A stretch of 64,000 nt of DNA from Ascarosepion bandense (GCA_037127315.1 JBBBDQ010001187.1:716001-780000); one strand, 5' to 3'. Shown: positions 22,553-33,930, numbered from the stretch's first letter. Numbers and translations: made by a program. The notes: generated by a model not told the origin, from the letters alone.

Positions 22553-22937
22553 TAATCTTAGAATTATTCCGAACTTTTGTTCTCATCTTTGTTGATATAG
22601 ATGTTATAATAGACACAACGTTTCTACCAAGTACCTGCTGGTCATCGTCAGGTGTCCATAGATTGGCTGATGTGGATTATCTCGTAGATTAATATCCCAA
22701 GAAATTAATTTTTGTCCTTTCATGTTGGAATTTGCTACTCTCACTACGAAGTCCAAAGATCGAACTTATGACCACTAGATGATACTAACACATGTACAAC
22801 CAACCACTATATCCACGACGCCACCATCCTGAAGGCATTTAGTGGTGTATTTTTGGAGTCTTTTATAGTCAGTATCAGGTGGATTTCGCCAAGTGGATTA
22901 TATTAGTGGGTTCGTGCCACTTGTCATAATTTGTATT
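22553..22937 (-). mobile_element. SINE-B copy 1, second tRNA-derived family
   Basis: On the reverse strand 'GGTGGCGTCGTGGATATAGTGG' (box A) and 'CATAAGTTCGATCTTTGG' (box B) form a tRNA-like head lying inside a unit of about 385 bases. The tail contains 'TACTTGGTAGAAACGTTGTGTC' and 'GAACAAAAGTTCGGAATAATTC'. The box-A-proximal upstream part ('GGCACGAACCCACTAATATAATCC') is present in all copies. Confidence 0.75.
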
Positions 22938-22939
22938 TA

Positions 22940-23577
22940 TAATAATCTTGGAATTATTTCGAACTTTTCTTCTCATCTAAGTTGATGTAGGTTTTTTTTT
23001 TTATGATACAGCAATTCGACTAAGTACCCTGTGGTCGGAAGTGCGTTGTGGTGCATTGGATATCGACTGGGAACGAGTTCAAATTCCAGTTGAATTCCTT
23101 GCCGTCACTTACGCTCAAATATCCTTTGGGAAAGACATTAATTCGTCTCTCCCATCTAGTTATGGGTTTAATAATAGGACAGACTGGATTCTATAGCCTT
23201 GGCTGGCAACCAGTATACTACAGAAAGAAATGGTCACCTACTGCAGGATAATCGTCTGCCTAGTCAGTCATATGTCTCTTTCGAAACATGATGACCCAGG
23301 GGTCATCATCAGTTGTCCATATATTGGCTAATCTTGTTGATTATTACGAAATATCCTGTGAAATCAATGATTGTTTTTCATGTTGGTAAAAGGACTACCA
23401 AGGATGGAAATCATGACCACTAGATGATACTAACACATTTCTAACCAACTACTATATCCACTATGCCACCGTACCGAAGGACTTTAGTAGTGTATTTTTG
23501 GAGCCTTTTATATTCAGTGTCAAATGGATTTTGACAACTGGATTATGTCAGTGGGTTCGTGCCACTTGTCAGATGAG
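22940..23577 (-). mobile_element. SINE-B copy 2, split by SINE-A
   Basis: The reverse-strand unit matches copy 1 on both sides of a SINE-A at 23037-23299. Without that insert the sequence CCTGTGGTC joins ATCATCAG... in register with the other copies. Confidence 0.8.
23037..23299 (+). mobile_element. SINE-A inserted in SINE-B
   Basis: The head GTGCGTTGTGGTGCATTGG is intact. About ten bases of the region between the boxes are missing, and the tail stops at ACATGATGACCCAG, so the last 40 bases are lost. A short GGTC occurs on both sides and may be a minimal target duplication. Confidence 0.85.
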
Positions 23578-23584
23578 TAGTTTT

Positions 23585-23710
23585 TAGCAATCTTGGAATT
23601 ATTTCAAACTTTTGTTCTTGTCCAGATTGATATAGGTTTTATACTAGACACAACGTTTCGACCAAGTACCCTCCGGTCATCATCAGGTGTCCATAGATTG
23701 GCTGATCTAT
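23585..23710 (-). mobile_element. SINE-B copy 3, 3' domain only
   Basis: The reverse-strand tail domain (CGAAACGTTGTGTC, GAACAAAAGTTTGAAATAATTCC) is followed by the break point of an inversion: the next SINE-B lies in the opposite orientation. Confidence 0.75.
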
Positions 23711-23723
23711 AGACATTTATAGA

Positions 23724-24075
23724 TTGGCACGAACCCACTAACATAATCCGGTTGTCAAAATGCATCTGACACTGAATATAAAAGGCTCCAAAATGCACAA
23801 CTAATGTCTTTCGGGACGGTGGTGTAGTGGATATAGTAGTTGGTTATACGTGCGTTAGTATCATCTAGTGGTCATGAGTTCGATCCTTGGACTTGATAGC
23901 GACGAAACAAATTCCAACATGAAAGAACGATAATTGATTTCACAGGATATTTCGCAATAATCAACGAGATAATTCACACCAGCCAATCTCTCGACACCTG
24001 ATGATGTCTATTTGGTCGAATCGTTGTGTCTGTTATAAACCAAGAAACGAACAAAGTTCAAAACAATTTTAAGAT
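23724..24075 (+). mobile_element. SINE-B copy 4, plus strand
   Basis: It starts TTGGCACGAACCCACTAACATAATCC, with box A in GGTGGTGTAGTGGATATAG and box B in GAGTTCGATCCTTGG. The 3' domain is GGTCGAATCGTTGTGTC followed by GAACAAAGTTCAAAACAATTTTAAG. It is the cleanest copy for reading the tRNA-like head. Confidence 0.8.
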
Positions 24076-24229
24076 TATTGAAAATAATTTATTAATCGTA
24101 ATTCTAATGAAATGAGATATAGTTTATTACGCTTGTTCTTATTGGATAAAATATCGATGACACAAGTCCGGGCTACATGACGGCTTAGAACAATTTTAAG
24201 TTAACTCAGTGACACATATATTGCTGTAA

Positions 24230-24795
24230 GTAATTGTATTGGTCAGAAATTATGAAGGCAAATGTTGATATCATCCTGGGCAGGGTCAACTTTATGAATA
24301 AATTAAGAGATAGAATTGTAATTCTCTCTATTATGCTTCCGTTGATATATGTACAAAAACATACAAGTAAAAGAAAAACAGTAGAAAGAAAGCGGATGAA
24401 CGCGGCGAGATTTCGAGGAAAAAAATTTAGGCACCAGAACTATGGATTAAATATGTGAATAACGAAGAATAAAAAAAATCTAAACAAAACGCACACTCAT
24501 ATTTAGAATCAGAAAAAGGCATTTGAATATTATTAAGCATATAATGAGAGAAGATGTTGGGTAAATTTAGCACTTACCGGATCTTTTGGCGGCAAGAGAG
24601 ACATAGGGAAACAACGAGTGACACTCCTAATGATCTAAATCGATGGTTGAATAACTCTGAGAGTTATTTTGAAAAAATGTTTTAGTAATAGCTGCAAAAT
24701 ATAGGTGTTTGTGGAGAGCAGAGCTCAACCTGATCAAGGCAATAATAATAATAATCATAATACGAAGAAGAAAAAGAAGAAGAAGAAGAAGATAT
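24230..24795 (+). pseudogene. LINE 3' end remnant with (AAG)n tail
   Basis: After a 74-codon frame at 24234-24458 with no clear motif, a broken translation near 24580-24720 reads 'ALTGSFGGKRDIGKQRVTLL' and 'ESYFEKMF', similar to the C-terminal 'GKR.RGRQR' region of RTE-like elements. The tail is AATAATAATAATAATC then an AAGAAGAAG tract. Confidence 0.5.
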
Positions 24796-25754
24796 GTCAG
24801 TGGTTTTACCTTTCAAATATCGAACGTCTTTTAGGAATTTTATATTGTATTAGTAAGAGGTTTCAGGCTTAAACCTGACAGGACTATTATTAAAATATAA
24901 AAGTTACAATGATCTTGGAGAATTACTTTAAAGCATTTTTCAAAGAGAATAATTTGATGACTTCGAATTCAAACTAAAATTCACGTGTTCATCTGATGAA
25001 CTGAAAAGAGTTAAGCTAATTGCCGACACAGTACCGCCTGGTGGCCTGTATTCAAACAGAGGTAAACACGGTTCATATAATTAGTATCCGATTAATAAAA
25101 TAAGTATCCGAACACAGGTAACATAACAGAATATGTATAGGTAATATATTACTTAGAAGATTCGCGCAGCACAATCTTCAAATATCAATATCTCTAATTT
25201 GAGCCTAAGCTCTTTATGTTATCTTCTACTTTTATAAGAGCCGGATCAGGCCGAGAATGAAATACATATTTTTGCGGGAGTTGATCTAACCTCACATCCC
25301 AGTCTCGATAGATGCTGTGGCCAGGAAGAAGGACACGAAGAAGGTATGTTCAACCAGTAAATTGGAATAACTGAACATATATACAAAATAAAGAGTGTTA
25401 TTAGTCAGCAGATAGAAGTGTTCGTCCGAACTCACACGTTAAACTGCGTCTCGACTTCCACTTCTAGGAAGTTTTGTAGGTTAGTGTTTATGAAGGAGGA
25501 ACTATTCATTCCAATGGAGATAGGACACCATACCATTGTACCAATAGGATACAAAAGCGCCTACAGCTCCATGTAGGTGGCACATTACTTTCTACTCTCC
25601 AATATCTATCTCACAGGCCGTTCAACACTAGGCTCTTAACGAGTTCGTGCCATCTGAAAATCGTCATAAATATTGTACGTTTGTTATACCCTTCTTCAAA
25701 CTTGCTCATCCATTCATTCCCTCAAGCTCATTAGGTACATTATGAATTGTGTAA
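24796..25754. other. Unassigned DNA
   Basis: I find no recognisable repeat or frame. Composition is more even than in the surrounding TE-rich DNA, so it may be older unique sequence. Confidence 0.35.
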
Positions 25755-25991
25755 CTATGTTGCCTTCAATTTTTGTGGGAGTGTCAAATTATGCAAGATC
25801 TCTTTTCTCTTTATGTGTCCTAGGAATTTCAACTGTCTCTTCCTGATTATGAATATAGGTGTCTTTTTTGTTTCTGTTTTTTTACAGCTACATCGTTGCT
25901 CGCTCCATGGTATTCTCAACATACATCTATAGGACCACGTCTCTGTTACTTCAAGTATCGTCTTCTTTTGTGAAGAGATTATAGAAAACAA
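25755..25991 (-). pseudogene. LINE-A C-terminal fragment, minus strand
   Basis: The frame reads 'VTETWSYRCMLRIPWSEQ', then 'RKRQLKFLGHIKRKEILHNLTL', the same C-terminal motifs as other LINE-A copies but more diverged. No AAG tail is present. Confidence 0.7.
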
Positions 25992-26023
25992 ATCCGATAT
26001 TTTTCATCAATTAAAAGACACGA

Positions 26024-27990
26024 AGTGAAATAGCACACTCGCAAAATCGGATCCAAAAGACTAAAAGCATTTTGGAAAAATCGAATGTAAAATTGCACAC
26101 TCACCAAATCAGATCCAAAAGACTAAAAGTATTGTGGAAAAACCGAAAGTAAAATTGCACATCCACAAAATCAGATCCAAAAGACTAAAGGCATTTTGGA
26201 AAAACCGAAAGTAAAATTGCACACCCGCAAAATTGGATCCAAAAGACGAAAATTATTTATAAAAACCGAAAGTAAAATTGCACACCCACAAAATCAGATC
26301 CAAAAGACGAAAATTATTTTATAAAAACCGAAAGTAAAATTGCACACCCGCAAAATCGGATCCAAAAGACGAAAATTATTTTATAAAAACCGAAAGTAAA
26401 ATTGCACACCCGAAAAACCGGATCGAAAAGATGAAAATTATTTTATACAAACCGAAAGTAAAATTGCACACCCGAAAAATCGGATCCAAAAGACGAAAAT
26501 TATTTTATAAAAACCGAAAGTAAAATTGCACACCCGCAAAATCAGATCCGAAACACTAAAATATTTTGGAAAAACCGAAAGTAAAATTGCACACCCGCAA
26601 AATCGGATCCAAAAGTCAAAAATATTTTGGAAAAACCGGAAGGAAAATTGAACACCCGCAAAATCGGATGCAGAAGACTAAAAGCATTTTAGAAAACCCG
26701 AAAGTAAAATTGCACATACGCAAAATAGGATGCAACAGGCTTAAAGCATTTTGGAAAAGCCGAATGTAAAATTGCACACTCGCAAAATCAGATCCAAAAG
26801 ACGAAAAGCATTTTGGAAAAGCTGAAATTAAAATTGCACACTCGCAAAATCGGATCCAAACCCTAAAAGTATTTTGGAAAAACCGAAAGTAAAATTTCAT
26901 ACACACAAAATCGGATCCAAAAGACTAAAAGTATTTTGGAAAAACTGAAAATTAAATTGCCCACCCGCAAAATCGGATCAAAAAGACTAAAAATATTTTA
27001 GAAAAACCGAAAGTAAAATTGCGCACTCGAAAATCGGATCCAAAAGACTAAAAGCATTTTGGAAAAATCGAAAGTAAAATTGCACATCCGAAAAATCGAA
27101 TCCCAAAGTCTAAAAGTATTTTAGAAAAACCGAAAGTAAAATTGCACACTCGCCAAATGAGATCCAAAAGACTAAAAGCATTTTGGAAAAACCGAAATTA
27201 AAATTGCACACCCGCAAAATCGGATCCAAAAGAATAAAAGCATTTTGGAAAAACCGAAAGTAAAATTGCACACTCGCAAAATCGGATCCAAAAGTCAAAA
27301 ATATTTTGGAAAAGCCGAAAGTAAAATTGCGCACCCGCAAAATCACATCCAAAATACTAAAAGTATTTTGGAAAAACCGAAAGTAAAATTGCACATCCGA
27401 AAAATCGAATCCCAAAGTCTAAAAGTATTTTAGAAAAACCGAAAGTAAAATTACACACCCGAAAAATCGGATCCAAAAGACTAAAAGCCTTTTGGTAAAA
27501 CCGAAAGTGAAATTGAACACCCGGAAACTCGGATCACAAAGAATAAATGTATTTTGGAAATAAACGAAAGTATAAATGCAAACTCACAAAATCGGATCCA
27601 AAACACGAAAAGCATTTTGGACAAACCGAAAGTGAAATTGCCCACCCGCTATATCGGATCAAAAATATTAAAAGTATTTAAAAACACCGAAAGTAAAATT
27701 GCACACACGCAAAATCGGATCTAAAAGACTAAAAGAATTTTAGAAAGACCGAAAGTAGAATTGCACACCTGGAAAATCGGATCGAAAAGACTAAAAGCAT
27801 TTTGGAAAAACCGAAAGTAAAATTGCACAGCCGCAAATTTGGATCCAAAGGACTAAATGTATTTTAGAAAAACCGAAATTAAAATTACACACCCCCAAAA
27901 TCGGATTCAAAAGCCTATAAGTATTTTGTAAAAGCCGAAAGTAAAATTGCAAAATCGGATCCAAAAGATTAAAAGTATTTCGGAAAAATC
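26024..27990. repeat. 62-bp satellite array, about 32 units
   Basis: The unit reads CACACCCGCAAAATCGGATC, then CAAAAGACTAAAAGCATTTT, then GGAAAAACCGAAAGTAAAAT, then TG. For example 'CACACCCG' starts at 26343 and again at 26405. Units differ by a few substitutions and small indels, and a sub-family with GAAAATTATTTTATAAAAACC dominates 26230-26530. Because three units equal 186 bases, open frames of about 60-100 codons appear on both strands; they are by-products of the period. Most units contain GGATCC. Confidence 0.95.
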
Positions 27991-29516
27991 CAACTAGGAA
28001 AGATTTCATAAGCCAGTCTGAAAAGCAAAATTCTGGACCCTGATTGGATAGTAAATGGAAAATTCATATTACCAAGAAGAAAATGCGCTCTGGAGCCGGT
28101 CATATGACCAGATTTAACTACTTAAGGACATACTGTGACCCGGTTAAACCAGTACAGTCCAACATGGTAGCGGTTAGCTGACGGGCCTCTTGGCAATATA
28201 ACAAAAGAAATTTCAATACACGCCACCTGGACTTTGGGCACGTCACAGTTTCATTCTACCTCTTCTCCCAACTTTCTTTCTTTGTTTCCAATCCACGCCG
28301 CGAATGAGAGCAACGACAAGAAGACGCGTTAAGTACAATATCTTTATTTGTTTTACTTTCTGTCTCAGTCTGTTGTCGACCAACCACAAAGAGGAAGGAA
28401 TATTACAATCACAATTCGCTTACTACACACAAAAGAACATAAAACTTTACATTTTACTATTATCAGTATACGGCCCCGAGACATTTAGATATCCACTACT
28501 ATCAAACCATGAAATCTAAACTTCTGTGGACATTTCAAATACTTACATTTCTCTTTGAACAATTTTAACTACAAAACTGCATGTTTTTCTCAGTGAGCAT
28601 CTTTCACAAATATGTTATAGTGTTTAGTTAACAAAAATTTACTTATATTTTTATTCTTACAATTTTGTCATTCTGTTAATAAATCATTATTTTAATGTAT
28701 ATACGAAATATTTTATCCTTTCACATTTCAACGTCCAGCCTTCAACCTTCTGATATTTAAATTGTGGGGATTTCAAACGTGTTTGGCACAAGGCCAATTG
28801 ACCAAGCATCACCGAGGCCCCTACAAGATTCTCCAGCATTGACTGACACAGTTGAGGACAGATATTACGCAACAGTTCAGTGCTCATTTATTTGTTTTTA
28901 CCGATATTGTACTGTTTTTAGTAATTATTAAATCGCATTCCATCGCTGTGACCTGTAACTTAAAACCAAGGGAAATCTTAAAAGTCAATAAATCTTTCTG
29001 CTATGTTAATTTTCATTATCTTACATATCTTTGCAATGTATCTGATAGAGCGTTCTGAAACAAATACATGACTATTTTTATTCAGTCTCATATTTGGGTG
29101 ATACACTATTTTCGTTCGGTTAATATATGTAAAGATAAAACAATTTTATTATTCGGGTTTTATCTTTATTGAGAAACATATTTATCATTTTTAATCTAAT
29201 ATTGGTGCTATTTCATGCAACTGTTCAATTACTTGAAATAATCGTTCTTGAGAAAATATCTTCTCTAGTTTTTTCTGCAATATAGATTTTTTTCATAAGA
29301 ATAGCTTTTCTTGCACAAAAATTTCTAAACGACTTTAGTAAATAAAAGTTTTGATTTGAATTTATAAGTTTCTTAAAATAAAAGTGCAATACGTGCTGGA
29401 AATATTCTTTATGTTATTCTGCATTATCAGAGACTTTCTTATGAAAGTCAATATTTCATCAATAAAAATGATATTAACTAACAGATACTAATAAATCTTT
29501 AATATATTTTTAGGAA
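27991..29516. other. Unassigned DNA
   Basis: There is no repeat family that I can match elsewhere in the window. A 66-codon minus-strand frame at 28687-28887 has no domain that I recognise. Confidence 0.4.
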
Positions 29517-29625
29517 CAAGATACATTTCTTTCTTCTTCTTCCGTATGCCCTGTCCCTTTAGGACGTGAGTGGTTATTCCTCACCATAACTAACATTTTT
29601 AGCTCGGAATAAGGTCTATCTTTTC
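29517..29625 (-). mobile_element. LINE-A terminus joined to a duplicated segment
   Basis: TTCTTCTTCTTCCGTATGCC is the reverse LINE-A terminus. The adjoining 'CTCACCATAACTAACATTTTTAG' through 'AAGGTCTATCTT' recurs almost unchanged at 31590-31695, including the flank AAGATACATTTCTTT. Confidence 0.7.
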
Positions 29626-29761
29626 AATATATCTTCTAGTCCCTGCTCTGCCATACATTTACAAAAGCTTGCTTGGAAGCTTACTCGACTTTGCAATCAG
29701 TCATTCGTATATCCAGTAATTTCTGTGAGTGTTAAATTCGCCTCGCTTTCTTTATTCTATT

Positions 29762-30130
29762 TTTTTTTTATAAGCGTTTCACCCCGAGCAAGGTATGTCA
29801 GTGCCACTACTGCTCAGGGGGCTACATAGAGTGGAGAAAGGATGATTAAATATAGGAAATGTCAGAGGGTGGGTGATAGGCGGATAAGGATACCGATAAT
29901 GAGGGTTGGGTAGATGAGAGTGTTCTGAGAATGATTGGGAGTTAGTGTGCTAGGAGGTCTCTATTGACCCTACATTTAAACACCTGGAGATTGTAGCTGT
30001 CGGGAAAGCAGACTTGTGGAAGGGAGTTCCACAGGCGGAAAGCGCGAGAAAAGAAGATGTTGGAGTAGAATTTACGGTTACATCTTATTTGTTTAACTGT
30101 AAAAGGGTGGGACCTAGTTGTAAGTGTTCT
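29762..30130 (-). pseudogene. LINE-B 3' end, minus strand
   Basis: The terminus TTTCACCCCGAGCAAGG...GGGGGCTACATAG is the reverse of the LINE-B 3' end. Coding remnants in reverse include the block that elsewhere reads 'FFSRxSRLWNSLP', here GGAGTTCCACAGGCGGAAAGCGCGAG. Frames are broken. Confidence 0.7.
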
Positions 30131-30374
30131 AGATTATTAAACTGTCTATTTTTGATTCTGAGTAAAATGCTCTTTTTATTTTCTATTTTTATACAAACTG
30201 CCTCCTTACTCAAATTGTTAGTTAATGTTATTCGCAACATTCCCCTGGAGAACCACAATTCTGCTGTTTAAATTCTCCTTATTATCTCTGAAGAAATGAC
30301 ATAGCAGTGACTGCTGTATAGATATACTAACGTGACGTAATAATTCAGCAAACCTTTGGGTTTTCATATCAAAA

Positions 30375-31020
30375 TTGAACTGGTTCTTGAATCTTTGTCT
30401 AGCCTTTGGGAGGCAACTTTCCTTATTGAAAATATTAATAATAATTTATTTGGCAGAAAATAGATTTTATTTATCGTATATAAAAGACAGCAAACTTTTT
30501 ATAATGAAAAGTATATCCAAAAGATGGACAACATCAATGGCGTGTAGAAATGAGACGTTCTACATGTGCAACTTCAGATCTCTCATAAAAAAAATCCTGC
30601 GCCATGAAGAGAACACTGCAGCGTCGGTACACCGTGACGGCCAAGTACGAGAAATAACAGTCCACTGATGGGAGCATTTCTAATGTACTTCCGTATCTGG
30701 GAACGATCCACAGGCAAAAGGGTGCGAAAACAACTTCATCTCCGTTTAAAAGATGTCTGCAGAAGGGACATGAGTCCGGACATCGAGAGGTGGGAAGACG
30801 TCGCTAACGATCGATCACAATTAGTACCGAGCGTGGAGGGAAGAAATGAAGGTCTGGCGTGCGAGTGAAACCTGCTCCAAGGAAAGAGAACAACACGGCG
30901 AAATAAGCGGGAAACATCTTCACATGCGTTGGCTGCAATCGATATTCTCACGTACGTGTGGGCTTGTACAGAGAAGGCAGATGAGGAACCGCCATCAGCA
31001 GCGATGAAAGTTTTTTGGGC
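30375..31020 (+). pseudogene. LINE-C reverse transcriptase C-terminus
   Basis: The translation at 30720-30870 reads 'KRVRKQLHLRLKDVCRRDM' followed by 'DIERWEDVANDRSQL', a motif typical of the C-terminal end of insect and mollusc LINE polyproteins. It is followed near 30925 by a remnant 'CNRYSHVRVGLY', the usual cysteine/histidine knuckle with its last residues degraded. There is no start and no catalytic region. Confidence 0.6.
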
Positions 31021-31473
31021 CTAGATTAATGTTCACCCAAATATCAAAAAGATATACGCCACATAAATATATATTTCCTAAACATATATATCCCATATAA
31101 TTAATGAAATCTTAATATTTTGAATGTTAATATAGGAATTTTTGATACTCTCAAAGTTTTGCCAAATTAATTTGAACATGTCCCATATTTCGATTTTAAC
31201 TCACATTCAGGAAGGTGGGCATTAATAGATTCTGGCAAAAACATGATTATTAAGGCATATCTATCATATCGATTATAATAAATTCGTCGCATATATATAT
31301 GTCACGGGCTTGGAGAAAGAGACAATAGCGAAGTAGCGTAAGCTCCGTTCATTCTCTTTACTGCCAGTTATAAAAATTTATTACCAGTTATGAAAACTCT
31401 TGTGTTCGTTTCTTTAACAGTGGATTATTATATTATTTTTGCAATAATTATGTCGTCCAGTAATGAAGGAAAT

Positions 31474-31516
31474 ATATATATATATATATATATATATATT
31501 CTTCATTAGTCGATGA

Positions 31517-31561
<45 letters not shown>
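31474..31561. repeat. Two (TA)n tracts around a short spacer
   Basis: TA runs at about 31474-31499 and 31524-31561 are separated by TCTTCATTAGTCGATGATTTAA-type sequence. Confidence 0.9.
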
Positions 31562-31563
<2 letters not shown>

Positions 31564-31589
31564 CCTCAATTATAAGAAATACCTTCGGT

Positions 31590-31695
31590 CAATCAAGATA
31601 CATTTCTTTGTTCTTCCGTATACCCTGTCCCTTTAGGACGTGAGTGGTCATTCCTCACCATAACTATCATTTTTAGCTCTGAATAAGGTCTATCT
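31590..31695 (-). mobile_element. Second copy of the LINE-A-terminus segment
   Basis: It is nearly identical to 29517-29625. Here the segment ends in 'AAGGTCTATCTTG' where a SINE-A begins. Confidence 0.7.
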
Positions 31696-31963
31696 TGTTG
31701 GGTGATCATGTCTTGAAAGAGACATGACTGACTGGGCAGATGATTATCCCGCACTAGGTTGCCATTGCTTTCTGCGGTAGACTGGTTGCCAGCCAGGGCT
31801 ATAGAACCCAATTTTTCCTGTTATTTAACCTATAACTGGAAGGAATAGACAGATTAATACCTTTCCCAAGGTATTTGCGCTTAAGTGAATGCAACGAATT
31901 CAAATGGAATTCGAACTCGGCTTCCCGAGTTGTCGTTTTGAGCGGATATCCACTGCGCTGTTT
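31696..31963 (-). mobile_element. SINE-A, minus strand, joined to a mariner fragment
   Basis: It starts in the stem-loop (CATGTCTTGAAAGAGACATG) and runs to the head GCGGATATCCACTGCGC. The last tail bases are missing. It abuts the mariner remnant at 31964 with no spacer, so a minus-strand frame crosses the border. Confidence 0.85.
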
Positions 31964-32340
31964 GGGCTGCTGTGTGAGCTGACCTTCGAGTAGTCAAGGT
32001 CGTCATGGACAATTTTGTGCACTATCCCAACAAATAGGCTCAAAGTCCTTGCAATGTTATCGACTGTCACCTTTTTGTCAGACTGAATAAAGTCATTGAC
32101 TGATTCGATCACCTCAGGAGACCTTAATTCTGCAGGCCTCCCAGGCCTGTCTTCATCCTCAACACTGCTGCGTCCTCCTTTAAATAATTTAATCCACTTG
32201 TAGACATTTTCGGCTGAAACACATGGCACCATACACAGTTGACATTCCACTATGAATTTTAACTAGTTTGCACCATTCAGCAACCAAAAACTTGATAACT
32301 AAGCTCTGTTCAGTTCTGGAGCATGGTTTTTGGTCCGCCA
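31964..32340 (-). pseudogene. Mariner transposase N-terminal half, minus strand
   Basis: Starting at an ATG near 32340, the reverse strand encodes 'MADQKPCSRTEQSLVIKFLVAEW' and then, after a frameshift near 32225, 'CVSAENVYKWIKLFKGGRSS' and 'VEDEDRPGRPAE'. This is the HTH DNA-binding region of irritans-type mariner (SETMAR-like). It is cut off by the SINE-A at 31963, before the catalytic domain. Confidence 0.85.
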
Positions 32341-32396
32341 TCTTTGTTAATCACCAAAACTCTTAAGGTTTTTTTAAAAATCTGTAAAACATTTTA

Positions 32397-32699
32397 ATGA
32401 AAAAGAAGGAAAGGAAAAAATTAAAAAAAGGTAAGATACTATTTATATTTGAAATCCTTATTCCGAAAAATGCACCTAATTTATTGAATGATCCTCGTAG
32501 ATTTCTTACAATGCAAACAAACACGAAATGCATGTTTATACATTTAGTAACAGGTCCAACATGTTTAACCTCATGGCGCCCTACACTCATCAATAGGAAA
32601 AATGACCTCCTCTTCCATGACAACGCAAGGAAGCGTACAGCGACAATAACACATAAAATAATTTTGGGATTCAGTTGCTCTGTTCTACCTAACGCCTAA
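32397..32699 (+). pseudogene. Mariner transposase catalytic fragment, plus strand
   Basis: The frame ends 'WRPTLINRKNDLLFHDNARKRTATITHKIIL', the region of the second catalytic aspartate (HDN) of mariner transposases. It is truncated before the third acidic residue. Its orientation is opposite to the N-terminal piece at 31964-32340, so an inversion or two separate insertions are needed. Confidence 0.75.
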
Positions 32700-32921
32700 A
32701 TTTACGCCTTACTACCGTTTTTACTTTTTCACACTTTAATGGGGAACATTTTCTTGATTGCAACCGGGTCGTCAAAAAGCTATGCTCATTAATGAGCATT
32801 TGGCCTTCTGCGCAATGTTAGTCAAAATCTGTTGAAAAGCTGCCTGATAAGCGACACAGTAAATAATGGTCAATATATAATGGAATAAAATGCAGTTATA
32901 CGCCCTTTATTACTATTATTA

Positions 32922-33227
32922 TTCAGTCGGTTAAATGTCATACATGATACGTGCTTTCGCGATCAGGTCTCTTTTGATTCATGACTGACTAGGTAGATGG
33001 TTTCCCGCAATAAGTTTCCATTTCTTTCTGCGGTAGATGAGTTACTAAACAAGGCTATGGGATCCAATCTGTCCTGCTATTCAGCCCATAGCTGACAAGA
33101 GAAAAGATTGATTGAAACCTTTCCCAAGGGTATTTTTACGTAAGTGAATGAAAAGGACTTCAACTGGAATTCGAACACGGCTCCTCGAGTTCTCATACCG
33201 AGCCGATATTTATTTCACTACATGGCC
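32922..33227 (-). mobile_element. SINE-A, near full-length minus-strand copy
   Basis: It runs from CAGTCGGTTAAATGTCATAC to the head GCCGATATTTATTTCACTAC. The stem-loop is degraded (GGTCTCTTTTGATTCATGAC). Confidence 0.85.
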
Positions 33228-33294
33228 AAAATTGACAAACAACGTGAAAACCATTTTATAATTTTGAACTCACAAATCTAGAGTCAAGTCCTTC

Positions 33295-33670
33295 TTTGTT
33301 TCGTTTTGTGGATTATGTACGTTTCGTCTTGGGATTATCTATGAAATAACTAACCCAGGAGAAGAGATATATAATTAAATATATTTTTCTTCCTAGGCTA
33401 ATCCTTCAGGGTTTCAAATCTTAGGTCATCGTCAATAAAAACGTAAACGTCATTATGGAGCTATATGTGATAAGTATAGCTGCCGAACACGATATAATTT
33501 TCCCCATTTTTGTGTTAATACTTTTTGTTTTGTTTTGTGGATTATGTACGCCCTCGTCTTTGGATTATATATGAGATAACTAACCTAGGAGAAGATTTAG
33601 ATAATTAAGTATATTTTTCTTCATCAGCTAAACATTCGGAGTTCAAAATGTTACGTCATCGTCAATAACA
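33295..33670. repeat. Tandem duplication of about 235 bp
   Basis: 'GTGGATTATGTACG...GAGAAGA...ATATTTTTCTTC' occurs at about 33310-33450 and again at about 33536-33670, both ending in TCATCGTCAATAA. No frame is present. Confidence 0.7.
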
Positions 33671-33764
33671 ACCTAGTATTTATTCTATGTCACTAAGTTT
33701 TGTTATATTTACAAATGCGCGATTATCCTTGAAAATGTTTTCATCGCTCTCTTCTTTTACCTAG

Positions 33765-33930
33765 CTCCTAATTGAATAGCAGAATAGACAGTATCCTGTA
33801 GCCTTGGTGAGAAAACAGTCTACAGAAAAAAAGACACGTTAACCACAGCGGGAAAATATTCAAGGCAGTTAGAAATCGAAAGTGTCCTGAAAGTCCAAGC
33901 GTGTATCACGTATGACATTTAACTGAATGC
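33765..33930 (+). mobile_element. SINE-A, diverged 3' fragment
   Basis: TAGCCTTGG, CAGTCTAC and GTGTATCACGTATGACATTTAACTG are recognisable, but the stem-loop is lost. It is one of the oldest-looking SINE-A copies. Confidence 0.7.

Noticed and set aside
26566..27433. Repetitive protein frames on both strands in the 62-bp array
   Set aside because: Their open state follows from the period (three units equal 186 bases) and they carry indels between units. No start signal or domain is seen.
28687..28887. 66-codon minus-strand frame suggestive of a transposase end
   Set aside because: The resemblance is too weak and no terminal repeats are seen.
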